A DNA stretch of 64,000 bases from Furcasterigmium furcatum (Eukaryota > Ascomycota > Sordariomycetes > Glomerellales > Plectosphaerellaceae), in contig BCIA01000001.1 in NCBI GenBank assembly GCA_001599815.1, forward strand, positions 5,972,978-6,036,977, in the 5' to 3' direction. The notes beneath the pieces were generated by a model. The model did no database searches and was not told the DNA's origin. It was given only the letters and a program-made list of their open reading frames with translations. Within the stretch, counting starts at the first letter, position 1; every line of letters begins with the position of its first letter. The translations under genes and the position numbers were made by a program. Below are positions 11,258-22,561 of this stretch, in pieces.

Positions 11258-12460
11258 TCAATCCAGTGCCATGCGGCTCGTAGCTCTTCGCACCCACTCG
11301 ACTGTGTCGTCGATATCAATCCCAAACACACCCCGACCCTGAACAGTCTGCGCATTGAGAAGCGTAGAAGCCGGCGCCGTGTGCGAGAAACCCCGGGTCG
11401 TCCGAACCTCTCCCCCAGAGGATGAGGAGTTCAACGTCCTCTGTCCCTCGAGCCCCGGCTGGCTCCCGGAGGTACTCGTTTCGGCCGCTGACTCGAGATT
11501 GGCCTTGATGCGCTCGCGACGAAGGCGACGTGCCCGGCGCTGTCTCGCCTGTTCTTTCTTTGGGGTGCGGATGAGGATGCCGCTGCCATTCTTCACGATC
11601 TGCAGAAGACGGTTGGCTGAAGCGCGCGCAAGGCGGTTGAAGCCCTGAAGCTTTCCCTTCGCCTGATACTCCGCACGGGTCCCGGCCTCCAAAAGTTGAG
11701 ATGGAATATGGATGAGGAGTCTGGGATTTGCCTTGCTGGCGCTGAAGTTGACGAGGGCCGGATCCCAGGTCCTCACGTCCTTGACGATGGCAGCCAGGAG
11801 TTCCTTAAAGCTTCTGCCGTGGCCGGTGAGGCCGGTGGTGTTGAGGATGTTCTTGTTGCATGCTTTGCAGTCGCAAACAAAGAGGCCGAGGTATGCGTGG
11901 ACCATCTCGTGGACGAGGGTGTTGGTCATTTCTCGAAGAGTGCGTGGAACGAACCGGGATGGACTGGCGGAGACAATACTCTCGACAAAGAGGACAATGT
12001 GTTGTTTCAGGCACTTGTCGCTGTCCAAGGAACATTCAGGTTTGGCGTATCCGTAGACCTTGCGCTTTTTTAGCTCATCCCTTGAGCCCATGCTCAGGCT
12101 GACGAGAGGCAGCTGTCGAGAGTCGTACGGGGTGGACAGGGTTCCGAAGAAGAAGCAGTCGTCCAACAATCTGAACATTCGGTTCAAGAAAATAGTTTGG
12201 TCAGCTCTGCCCACCCAATTTTGGGAGATGAAGAGCTCTCCCTCAGAGTTCGTCTGAGTGTATGCCTCGACAATTGCTTTCTTCGCAGGCAAGCGGTACT
12301 TGCGGAAAGAAGGGTTCAGCTTGAGCTGGGAGATGATTGTCCAGTTATTGAGGTATCTGGCTCTGTAGCTCTGCAGCTTCAAGCTGAACAAGGGAAGCTG
12401 GGTGCAGGGAAGGTGTTGAGGGAGCGGCTGGTGTGGCCCTGAACCCGAGGATGGAGGCAT
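11258..12460 (-). CDS. SprT-like zinc metalloprotease domain protein (paralog A)
   Basis: This is a single exon of 400 aa. The SprT-type active site is seen as HEMVHAY (about residues 184-190) with the further conserved GHGRSF motif about 25 residues later, whose His is the third zinc ligand in SPRTN/Wss1-type enzymes. A CDCKACN pair-of-Cys motif lies between them. The N-terminal part carries the segment LLDDCFFFGTL before the active site, and the C-terminus is basic (RQRRARRLRRERIKAN), then Ser-rich. SprT proteins such as SPRTN cleave DNA-protein crosslinks, but this protein lacks recognisable PIP or UBZ modules, so that role is inference. It is paralogous to the interrupted gene at 13872-14999 on the same strand. 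Confidence 0.78.
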   Translation of the reverse strand: MPPSSGSGPHQPLPQHLPCTQLPLFSLKLQSYRARYLNNWTIISQLKLNPSFRKYRLPAKKAIVEAYTQTNSEGELFISQNWVGRADQTIFLNRMFRLLDDCFFFGTLSTPYDSRQLPLVSLSMGSRDELKKRKVYGYAKPECSLDSDKCLKQHIVLFVESIVSASPSRFVPRTLREMTNTLVHEMVHAYLGLFVCDCKACNKNILNTTGLTGHGRSFKELLAAIVKDVRTWDPALVNFSASKANPRLLIHIPSQLLEAGTRAEYQAKGKLQGFNRLARASANRLLQIVKNGSGILIRTPKKEQARQRRARRLRRERIKANLESAAETSTSGSQPGLEGQRTLNSSSSGGEVRTTRGFSHTAPASTLLNAQTVQGRGVFGIDIDDTVEWVRRATSRMALD

Positions 12461-12893
12461 GGTGACGGCGGAGCAGTGTCTGGCAACTGTCTGTAAGTGC
12501 TGTGGATGTGCAGATGCAATGAATAGATAATGAAGTTGATACTGGGTCCGTTAATGAGCATTCACAGCTCAGTCAAATATATATGGACAGGTACATCTCC
12601 AGGACAACATCTCGTCAGTTCTACCATGTTCAGTGAGGCGTTTCCAGAAATCCCTGGGACTTAAAGGTAGCGGCCGGAATCTCGTTTCCAGCTCTCGTGT
12701 GTTCTTCGGTTACCTATGGTTTAACCTTGAATGTAGAAGAAGCATTCATGAAAGAGATGGGCTCGAAGAGTAGAGAAATATGCAGACAAAGGGACGGATG
12801 GCGTGTTCTCCCCTTTGCCAGACATCCATTCGAGACATGAGTGGTGTAAAGGCGGGGTTTTTATAGAGAACCCCATAGAACAGTCGACGGTTC
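12461..12893. other. Upstream region of SprT-like paralog A
   Basis: This stretch has a fairly low GC content, a TATATAT stretch at about 12578, and no gene. Confidence 0.45.
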
Positions 12894-13206
12894 ACCAGTT
12901 GAGCCAATGGTGGGCTATATCCTATGTCTAAACTTTGTGAATCAGACTGCATGCAAGAGCCGTTTTAGTCAACGGTTGGCTATGCCATACATGTCTGAAA
13001 TTTGTAAATCGACTTGCAGCATTGGATGCAAGAGCTCGTTGAGTCAACGGCCGGCTATGTTATATATGTGTGAAGTCCGGTGCCCCTCCAACAATCAACT
13101 TGCGTGCAAGGCCCCGTTGATTCAACGGCCGGTCATGCCGTACATGCCTGAAATCTGTTAATCAACTTGGAGCATGCAGGAGCCGTTGAATCAACAACTG
13201 GCTTGG
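12894..13206. repeat. Degenerate minisatellite, about four and a half units of 69-78 bp
   Basis: Units begin at about 12894, 12969, 13044 and 13122, with a partial unit at 13191. Each starts near TCAACGGYYGGCTATG, continues with a CATACATGTCTGAAATTTGT-like segment and an ATCAACTTG segment, and ends near GCAAGAGCCGTTGA. The units differ by substitutions and small indels, so the array is old rather than freshly expanded. It lies between two SprT-like paralogs. Confidence 0.75.
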
Positions 13207-13254
13207 GTATTTAACGCAGAAACCCCGTATCCTATCAATAATTCATTTCGCCGA

Positions 13255-13477
13255 ACGGTCCTGCTCCCGCACTTTATCTACCCCCCGCCGCTAATTCCAA
13301 TTCGCTGACGGTTGGATAGGGACGTCTCGAGTTCGACCCGGTGGCCAGCCAACTAATTTTCCACCGCAGCAGAATCCGTCCCATGTTGCTTCACTTCCCT
13401 TGCTGATTGCTGTGCCTTGCTTTACATTGCTTTGCTAGGTAAGCTACAATTTCCTTACAATGCGGGAGCAGGACCGT
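13255..13477. mobile_element. MITE-like element with 17-bp perfect terminal inverted repeats
   Basis: ACGGTCCTGCTCCCGCA at 13255-13271 is an exact reverse complement of 13461-13477. The unit is 223 bp and has no open reading frame. The trinucleotide CGA abuts both ends and could be a 3-bp target-site duplication, though three bases are weak evidence. Size, inverted ends and lack of coding capacity fit a miniature non-autonomous DNA transposon. A large inverted repeat of another origin is the alternative. No second copy is seen in this window. Confidence 0.5.
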
Positions 13478-13871
13478 CGAACATTTCTTTTGGCAGGTGG
13501 GTTTAGTCTAAATATTCGTGATGTTTTTTTTTTGGTGTTTTGACACAACACCACATAACCTCCACATTCCCCACAACAACCCCAGCCACCTACTCGCGAC
13601 CAATGCATTATTACTTAGACTCTTTAAATATAATTAAAATGGCCCGAGGGAGTGTCACAATTGTATTGTGACTTCAAAAGAATGTCTACCTCCACCTAAA
13701 AGCTCTGGACATTTCCTGTGCTGGTGTCCTGGAGTTGTCCCCGACTCCCTGCCGGGCTGTGTTGCCAGAGCATACTAGATGAAGTTGCTGATGATGTGCC
13801 ATGCCTCTACTTCCTCTGACTTTTCCTAATACTCCATTACAACCTGCCCATGTAGCTCCCGACGTCTTCCG
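13478..13871. other. Low-GC spacer between element and SprT-like paralog B
   Basis: This A/T-rich spacer includes a T9-10 run at about 13524 and the segment around 13620-13640 rich in TTTAAATATAATTAAA. No gene is seen. Confidence 0.45.
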
Positions 13872-14999
13872 TCATGTCCCCACAGGTTCCATCTCCGCCG
13901 CCTCCTCCGCATCATCGGGCTGACGCTGAAGCATCTCAGCCTCCCTTGCCCGCCGCTTCTCCTGTTCTCGCCTCATCTTCTCTGCAGCGGAAGGCCGAGT
14001 TACCAGCGTGCCCCTTCCCGATATGCGCGTGAGCCGTTTTGCGGTAGGCCAGGAATACTTCCGAGCCCTGTCCAACATTCCTGCTGCCAGCCACTGCTCG
14101 CGGGCTGCCGCCTCCTCCCTGCGGTACCGAAGACACTCACGCCTCAAGTGTTCGACCCAGATGCGTTTGTCAAAATCCCACTCTGGCCTAGCCTCAAACC
14201 ACGGCGCCAACTCCATTGAAACCGCGGCGTTCAGGCTGAGGAAGAGCTCGCCATGCCCCTCTATGCTAGCGGCACTGAGAAAGTTTTGGCCACATCGGCC
14301 GCTGACGCACACGAATAGGCCGATGTACGCATGAACCATCTCGTGGATGAGTGTGTATGTGATCTCCTACATTCTCCGCGGGGTCGGCGGTTGCGACACG
14401 CGAGGAAACAAGACGATTGTTGCCCTCTCATCTCCTCTTTGGGTCGTGCAAAAGCCCCAGGGGGCAGGTTCACCTCTTACGAGGTAACCCTCATACTCCT
14501 CGTCGGTTCCGAAGCGAAGGTCCGCCAGGGCGCGATCTCGGCCGCCATAACTTTTTGTCATGCATCCGAAGAAGAGACAAAAATCGAGGGATTCGAACAT
14601 CTCCCGTATCCACAGAATGTGCCTTGGGCTTCCGTCCCAGAATGTAAAGAAGTTGAGGTCCGCGGCGCCGTCAACGACTGCTCCCAACCAGTCGTCCATG
14701 ATGGCTTCTTGTAGGAACTGGCGGGAAGGATGTGTTTTGAAAGCGCTGCCCGATTGATACTGGCGGATTGTCCAGTTGAGGAGGCTGGTGGGGGTGTATC
14801 TGCGGAATTCGAGGGTATAATAGGGACGGAAATAGCGTGGTCGACCCACGGTGCTGTCCTTGGGTAACTTGGCATGGTCGCAAGGCCCAGGGTTTGCATA
14901 ACGTTCCCAGTTGGGGGAGGCTTGCGGTATTGGAGGTGCTTGGACTGGTGGTGTCTGTCCCGGTCCCTCGGCATCTGGATATATAGTGTTGTTATCCAT
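13872..14999 (-). pseudogene. SprT-like metalloprotease paralog B, interrupted by in-frame TAG
   Basis: Two open stretches in the same frame (14999-14370 and 14366-13875) are separated only by a TAG at 14369-14367. Together they align with paralog A: SLDFCLFFGCM matches LLDDCFFFGTL, ATIVLF matches HIVLF, TLIHEMVHAYIGLFVC matches TLVHEMVHAYLGLFVC, and GHGELF matches GHGRSF. The zinc ligands are intact and the stop falls about 12 codons before HEMVHAY, so a truncated product would lack the active site. An alternative is a 114-nt intron, in phase 0 with a GTAAGA donor (14480) ending exactly at this TAG. Removing it would restore an open frame but delete a segment that is conserved in paralog A, and I see no clear branch site. 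Pseudogene, regulated intron or sequencing error all remain possible. Confidence 0.65.
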
Positions 15000-15829
15000 A
15001 CTAAGTTGCTGTGCCGGCCGAGCTGGCAGCGTGTTGACGGTGACGGCGTAGATGACGTTGATTAAGATGAAAGGGGAAGAAATGTCTCGTTGCCAAGTCT
15101 CAGAGACGCCCGTCCGTCACTCAGGGTCGGAGGGAGGAAGTTGTTCCATGGTCGAGGAGGCGGAAGGAAGACCGGTGATTTTGGTCGAATTGCCAGGAGC
15201 CCCCGAGATATCGGGCGTGGCCTCGCAGGCGAGGGACGGCAAGACCGATGGGAAGCAAATGCAACGCGGGCAGTCGTCCATCATGCCTACCTAGGTATGT
15301 GCAGCCCATGAACCACCCGGCAAGGTCCGGGCCCTGATCGGTTGAGGCACTGGAGGCCGTTGGCAAGCATTGAAGTACTAGGCACTTTAATTCTTAGGTA
15401 TTTTCAGCGGTGGCTGAGCCCCAGAGCTGCTGATACTTACACACACATATACCAATCCACGGATTCCCTCGAGTCTTCACATCCGTGGATGTTACGCTCT
15501 TAGACAACACTCTTGAAACCCCCAGAGGTTCTCGCTCAGCCTCGCATTCACAATCAGACAGCCGCCAAGCCAGTAAACTCGAAGAACACAAATTACAATT
15601 CTTGCAAAACTCGACCAGTTCGCACGACGGGCGCGGGATCGGCTCTGGCCACGGCCACCCCCTGACAGTAATGTACATATTTGTGTGCAACGCAACACCG
15701 AGTCCCTTCATTCAACCCCCTACACAACTTGTACTCTGCTCTACATGCCTGCACTTGTTCTCAAAGATCACGCCACCGCCACCGCCACCGCCCAGCCCTA
15801 GCACCTCCCAACACAAGTATCGAGTGAGC
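15000..15829. other. Region between SprT-like paralog B and the 3' end of KMT6
   Basis: It contains the upstream region of paralog B and the KMT6 3' UTR. A (CCACCG)n-like microsatellite lies at about 15772-15793. No gene is supported. Confidence 0.5.
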
Positions 15830-18800
15830 TTATACCGGCTCCTCCGAATCGCGGTATCGGGCAGGCTTCCGCCTCTCTCTGCGGGTACGAGAGTTGCTCC
15901 TAGACAAGTCCATACCCGAATGAGAGAAACTGTCGTCGGCGCTATCGGCGGCCTCGTGCCTCTTCGGTGTGTCTTCTTCATCGTCAGAGTCGGCCACCCG
16001 CGTCGACCTCCTACGGCCGTAGCGGGTCGTAATCGGCCGAGTCGGGGTGCGAGGCTGGTTAGGATCCTCTGCATCACCGGCCTCGTCGGCCACAATCTCC
16101 TTCCTCGCTCCCTTGAAAGACAGTCGCCGCTTGCGTCGACCTCGTCCAGGGGTCTCCTCCGCCGCCCCCTCATCGTCCGCCCCATGCCCAGGGGACTCGG
16201 AACGCACACCATTCTGACGTTTCGGAGGACGGCCGCGCCTCTTGCGGAGAGGAGTAGGCGTGGCCGGCTCTGGCTCTGGCTCTGGCTGCACCTCAGACCT
16301 ACGCGTAGGGCCCCGTCCACGGCGGCGGCTGGACCCTCTGTACGTCTCCTCGATGTCCTCCGGCTCGATGTTTTCCAGCCTGCGTCTGGTGTGTCGCCTC
16401 GCTCCTCGCGCCAGGGCCCGCGCCTCTCTCGACTCCGACTCTTCCATCGAGGGATGGTAGTCATCGGACTCGTCTTGCTCAGTAATCTCAAGATGTCTGC
16501 GCTTACGCCCCCTGGGGGCAACATCAAGGCTCTCAAGGTCATCCAAAGTCTCCGCTTGCGGTGCAGGCGCCTCTTTGCGCATTGCCTGCTCTTTCTTCGC
16601 AGGCCTGCCGCCTTTGCCCGGAGGCCTGCCGCGCTTCTTCATAGGGGTCGGCTCGGGCTCGCCGGGCTCGGACGCATCTGACGCCTGCGTCTTGTCCTTG
16701 ATCATCTTCTTGGTCAAGTTCGGAAAGTTGCCTCCGTAGTTGAAGAAGAGTTCCTCGCCAGCCTCGATGTTGCGGGTTGCCGAGAAGCGGATGCGGTACT
16801 CGCCGTTGACGTAGAGCACCTTCGGTTCGACATTGTAATCATACGCCTCGTGATTGATGTATCGACTGTGGTTTCCGTAGATTGCTGCATCGACCCAAAT
16901 GCCCTCCGAGTCGAGGAGACTGAAGACGTAGGACGTGACGCCATCATCGTCAAAGGCCTCTCCGCGCCGGGCCTCTCTCCTGACGCCTTCGTCGTGCATG
17001 ATGAGCTCGCCCGTATATTCGATGACGAACTCGTGCTGAGCGACGGGTTCGATGGCGAAAAGCCCATACCCGCAGCCCTCCAACTGACTCTGTCCGGGTA
17101 CGACAGCTTTGCTCCTCCCCTGCTGTAGGGCACAGTTCTGGCAGCCTGTGTTCATGAGGGACTCGTTGGTGCGATTGCTGGGGTCCGCGCGTTCTTTAAC
17201 GCCACATCCGTGGCAGAGTGATGGATCACACTCCCGGTTCAACTGCACACAAATACAGGGCCGGCCTTCCTTTTGTCTCTGAAGGCACGTCTTGCCAGTG
17301 GAACCGCACGCGCAGCCGGTGAACTTGTAGGAGCAGCAGTCTGCCGTGCAGCGACAGAACTTGTCGCAGAGGACCTGGTTGGCGACACACTCGCAGTTGT
17401 TGGCCAGGGAACACGGCCCTTCGTGGCGGCATGGATCCAGCATGAGTCGCGATTTGTGGTCGTGGGTATAAGTCTCCGACTGCCAGTCGCCCATGAGTAC
17501 TTTCTTCTGGCGGTCATACCAGGGTAAATTCTTCGCCTTTGGTAGGTTGGCTGATGCGTCCTCGGGCACGACAACCTTGAGCTTCAGAAGATGCTGCTGG
17601 ACCTCCCAGCATCTGCGGTTCAGGAGCTCGGCCACCATGCATTGTGCCTTTGACCTGACACGGCTGCTGCATTCGACAGCTGCAAACATCGCCTGGAGCA
17701 GCATCTCGTCGTCGGCGCGCCATGGTAAGCATCCTGGCACCGAAACAGCATCAGGCATGTCGTGGCACACCATGTAGCAGTCTCTACGACAGGGTTCGAT
17801 CCTTGTGCCGTCGTGATCCTTCTTTTCCGCTGCCCCAGGGGCCTTGAGGAACAATTCATCGATTTTCCCGTTGCAGTCCAGCGAGAAATTCCGCTTTTCA
17901 TTCTTCTCGCCATAGTCACCGTGCTCGCATGAGTTGCTGAAGCAGATCAAGCAGCCCATGACGGCGTAAGTGTCCAGGAGCTTCTCAAAAGTAGTTTCTG
18001 GTGCGGCGTCCTGCGACTGCGACTGTGACTGGGATGTGTTTTTGACGGTTTTCTTCGACTCGAAAATCTCCTCGACGCTTCTGTCGAGCTGCAAGACGTC
18101 TCGTAATGTGACCTGGCGCTCTTCGGCCACAGTGTCGCTTGCGAAGACGCGGTCAAAAGCATCGGTGAACATCCGGGCCATCCTCGCAGCCACCGGGGAT
18201 CTGGGAGAGTTGCCTTCGCTCTGCAGACTGTTGCACATCCTCTTCTGATGGGGTGTCATCTCGATGTCTGGCTCCGACTGGACCATGTGTCTGATGAGCG
18301 TCGTTCGGTTGCAGCCGGGAATGCCGAGCCTATCGATCCAGTAGTCGAGGTAAAGAGCAAGCATTGCAGTACGCTCGTGACGAGTCGTGCGGATGACCCT
18401 CTGCTCGCGCGATCCCATCGGCTGGAAGCCACAGCTAGCGTCCATACGCTCTAGTTCCTTAAGCCAGGTGTTGTATTGGGCGTCTTCGCCGGGCTCGAGG
18501 TCACGGATGACAGGAACAAACTTGAGCATGGTGTTCGGGGTAAGTACGTTCCTCGAGATCTCCTTGTGGTGAAAGCGGTATTTCGGCACCCGCGGCTTCA
18601 ATGTTTTGAAGAGGAGCGGCTGATAGTGCACAGTACTCTGGTCCTTCTTTCCACGCGTGTGATGCTGTGTTGTGGTGAGCAGGATTGTCTGATGGAGATC
18701 TGGACAAACATTGACGTACCTTGATGCGGATTTTCAGCATGTCATCCGTCTTCTCATCCTCGGGGGCCACGGGTGCGTGTGAAACAGTTGCAAAAAAGTC

Positions 18801-19751
18801 AACACCGGTCATGACACGTCGTTCGACGGGCTTGACGGAGTTGATGGTTAGGTTAACAAGATCCTGATGAGATTTTCTCATGTCGGCGGATCGCTCATGG
18901 AGTGCCTCGGCCAACTTATCGACCGACCAGTCGACCTTTTGAGGCGTTCTCTTCTGTGTCTCTCCCATTGCGCGCGGATTCGGACTCTCCTGTCCGCTGG
19001 TGTCGAAACGAGACGAAGACGGCGGAGTGATTTGAGCAGCACCATGAGAATCCCGCGTTGACGGTCGCTCGTGAGCTGCAAGGCCGTTGACGGGGCCTTT
19101 TTGGAGTTTGGGAGGTACCAGGCTGCTGGGGGATGCTGCCGAAGGAGGAGACCTTGAGTGGAGAAGTGAGCGGCTAGACTGCCGACTTTGATGGGCGGGA
19201 TCGATGCCCAGGGCAGGAGGGATCATGGGATTAGGGACGGGCCTGGCGGGGAAGTCGCGGGACGCGGACCCATGGTACGGATGAACGTTCCCACGCGTAG
19301 CCGAGTTGGAGGGCGATGGCCTTGTTGAAGACCGCCCGAAAGGTGGAGTGGAGGCAGTTTGAAAGTTGCTTTGAGCTTGCTGTCTTGGTGGTGGTGGTGG
19401 TTGTTGTTGTTGCTGGGTGGCATGGTCGTTGTCACGAAACTCATTCCCCAGTGGCCTGGCAAGGGCGTCGAGTCCAGCGTGAAGTCTACCAAAGAATCCG
19501 CTGCCTGCCGATTTAAAGCCTCGCTTTGAATCAAATTCGACGCGTGCGTGTTGCTGCTGTCGATCCAAGAGCTGTGATCTGACGAAGACAGGCTCATCCG
19601 ACGAGTCTGACTCCGGGGCGACCGAGTCAGAGTCCTGGGTCAAGTCGATGTGAAACTTGGCCTTGGTATGGATGAGATTGGATCTGAAGATGTTGGCGGT
19701 CGGAGAACCGAACTCCCGACGAGGCTGAGATCTAGACACCGGAGGAGACAT
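15830..19751 (-). CDS. KMT6: Histone H3K27 methyltransferase, EZH2/KMT6 type (PRC2 catalytic subunit)
   Basis: Exons in transcript order are 19751-18720 and 18646-15830, giving 1282 aa; the intron is 73 bp. A long disordered N-terminus (Ser/Pro-rich, with Q5P5 at about residues 115-124) is followed by the EZH2-type pre-SET CXC cysteine repeats (about residues 749-826: CRHEGPC, CECVANQ, CRCTADC, CGSTGKTC). The SET domain (about 870-980) carries YGLFAIEPV, IEYTGEL, the cofactor motif NHSRYINH and ELFFNYGG. The C-terminal 300 residues are basic and hold two AT-hook cores (KKRGRPPGK and RKRRGRPPK). KMT6 trimethylates H3K27 and silences facultative heterochromatin, including many secondary-metabolite and effector loci. 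The length is at the upper end of the family because of the tails. The CXC plus SET order distinguishes it from SET2 and CLR4. Confidence 0.93.
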
Positions 19752-22561
19752 GGTGGCTAGGGATTAGTCTCATGGTGAGCGTCAGGGTCAGGACGGGACG
19801 CGTTGCGGCGAGTCCAGTCCGATGGGGAATGCGGCAGTCGGGGAGCCACCGCCACTGTGCGGTCCCCCTCGTGACGCTTCTCGAAGACAAGCCGAGAGGC
19901 GCCTTGGTGATGGGACTGCGATGCTGATGCGACGCGTTGAGGGAGGAAGGTCAAGGTGGAAGGGAAGATGGAGGTAGGTGCAAGTGAACACACAGGCAAT
20001 CACGCATCCACAGGACAAAAGCGCGTTCTTTCCCCAGAAGGGCTTGCAGCCAAAGGGAAGGAGCTCTCGGCCAGGGGTGGATGGAGCCAGTCCAGAAATG
20101 TGCACCCGTGGCCAATCAAATTCCTCGCGCATTGCAGGGATCTTGCAACACACGCTTCTGTCTCTTGGCTCGCCAATTCTTCGGGTCTTTTTGATGTCTT
20201 GAGCAGAATGTCGTTTTCCGAGGTTCCATGTTATCTAATTATCGTCTGGCTGGAGCTCAAGGCTGACGACGTAGGTACCTATGCACGCAGCCTGATCGCT
20301 GTCTGTTTGGCAGTCTAACAAGTGGGAGGCTGCCTGAAAGAAGGGCATTGTAGACGGACGTGGCTGGCCGTCTCTCAGTTCCTTCACGACGAGCCCCGAA
20401 GCCTGGCCATATTAATCGGTCTTTAGTCGTACATGCAAGGCGATTTAAGAGGCCAAATCGCCCATTCTGGGGTTGGAAGATCCAATGGAGCTATGGAGCT
20501 GGAGGACCCAAATTGAAGCTCTGACAGTCGAGATCTCTCGAATTTCAGCCCCATCAGCCCACAAGGTAGAGTTCTTTGTGGACAGAGTGATATGCAGCCT
20601 TCCTCATTACTCAATCCAATCACAAAGATAGAAAACAGAGATGGTTTATCTTGAACCACGCTCCTCTATTCTCGGAGTTTCCCTAAGATATCCGCATCTT
20701 AGAAGGAGCCCTGATAACCATTGGTAACCCGCTTTGCTCTTCATGCCGTGGACATCAGAGAATGTTTCCCTAGTCCCTTGAGTATTTGCCGACTACCTAC
20801 AAACAAAGTGTTCCCTGCAACACATAATCTGGCCCACCACCCGTGCTGACCAGCCAAGCTGTGCCACACCGAACCTTGCTTACCTACCTACCCAAGCATC
20901 TAAGGGATGTCCGTTGTGGTTTTGTTTTGTTTTTGAAGACATTGTGGACTGCTGAGAACCAGTTTTCATATTAGTCGTCAGGTCTCGGATTTAATTAACG
21001 AAGTGCACATTGCTGTTCATGCAGAGGCGCGGTTTGAAAGAATCCACGAACCAGCTCTATCATTTGCCAAGTGGTTGGTAGCGAAACCTATCGCTCTCCA
21101 CTGAGGGTCAAGTCCACCGCAAGTATCACGACTTGAGCTTGGTGTTTTGGTTTCTGCTCTCCGGACGACGCTAAGCCTCATCCAGCCACACCAGTTTCCG
21201 GGGGCCGAGGTGGGCTGGTGGGCAAGGAAAGGGAGATTTGGAGAGGCGTTAGCCTGCCGCTAACAATTCTTCAAGACCATGATGAAGTCATACCTTCCGT
21301 GCCGTGAATGTGAGATTCGGAGGCGGCGGGTTGGACATGGAGAGACGGGAAAACATGATGCGATGTTGCAGGCATTGTAAGGAGTCAAGTGCTTCTTTCC
21401 TGGGGTTGAGAAAACGCCCATGGGACATCGATTGATATTTCCAGCAAGCATCGAGAGATGACGTTGGAAAGGTGATAATGGGGTTGTTCCCTTGCGATCC
21501 GAAGATGTTCGGGTCGATCACCAACGGGCTTCCAAACCGGCAGTGGGCGGTCTTCTACTCGCACAATCCCCGCCGGTGTCCAATGGAAGGCCGGGGAAGT
21601 GCAAGGCAATGAGTGCCCTCGTGCAACTCCTGAAGATCACCGATCTAGCGAGCAGGCAGGGTCTACCGTTCTAGAACTTGGGATGTCCCGGATCTCTCTC
21701 TGTGGGCTCAAGAAACTCCTCTCGCTCGGGGGCCGCCGAAGGAAGACCAGGTTAGGACGGACCCGGAGCACAGCCTCGTTTCTCCTGATGCTAACGAAGC
21801 GTCCCATCCGCGCCGGTGTCTGGTTGTCTGGGTCTCGGATGTGATCATCGTCGTCTCCCGTGCCACGCAACCGCATTGGGAGAGACCGTCTCAGGGAGGA
21901 AGAAGCAGACTGGCGATTGGGAACTTGATCCTGGGCGGTGATCACAACAGCGGCTCCAGCAACCCAAGGTGGGCGCTTTGGGTACATCGCAACGAAGTCC
22001 CGAGAAGTACTTTCTTGGCAACAGTCGAGGTTCTCACGCGAAGGCGGGCCCTAATCGCTACCTGAACCCGAGCTGAGCGAAAGTACCCCAGCTTCCACAG
22101 GCACCATCGGTGGGCCGAACTTAGCACAAAACTGAGCTAACACACACGGATGACGTCGTCACCAAGGGTCATTGGACTCCGCCGCGTAGCAACCGCAGAC
22201 CCCTACGACCTGAAATGGCCCCTTCCTTCCCCAAAGTTGCGCTGCCCGTGTTTCCGTCGCTGCCCAGCTTTCCGGACTGGACATTTGTGGTTTGGCCTAT
22301 CCCCCTAGCACATCACCGCCGAAACTTGTCCTCCATAAAACCATTGCGCCGGCCCCTCCAAGATCCCTCTCGCTCCCATCCACCTTTCAATCCTTGTCAT
22401 ACCCTGCAGGCGACAATATCACCGTTGTCGACTTGTGCCTCTCTGCGCGACTTCTCAGCCTCGACACCTTCATCGTCCGTACCTCACACTCGCACCTAGC
22501 CCGTTGGCCGAACACGCCCTCTCGCCTCGTCTCGTCCCGTCCGCCCACCCCTCCGCCCAAC
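19752..22561. other. Long divergent intergenic region KMT6 / PIL1
   Basis: These 2.8 kb hold no convincing open frame, tRNA or repeat array. TGACGTCGTCA, similar to a CRE/bZIP site, lies at 22151-22161. The last 350 bp before PIL1 are C/T-rich, like a transcribed leader. Confidence 0.45.

Noticed and set aside
13300..13360. Pol III B-box-like GTTCGACCC inside the MITE-like element
   Set aside because: No matching A box or tRNA fold is visible, so a SINE call is not supported.
15772..15793. CCACCG microsatellite near the KMT6 3' end
   Set aside because: Short and ordinary; not worth a separate finding.
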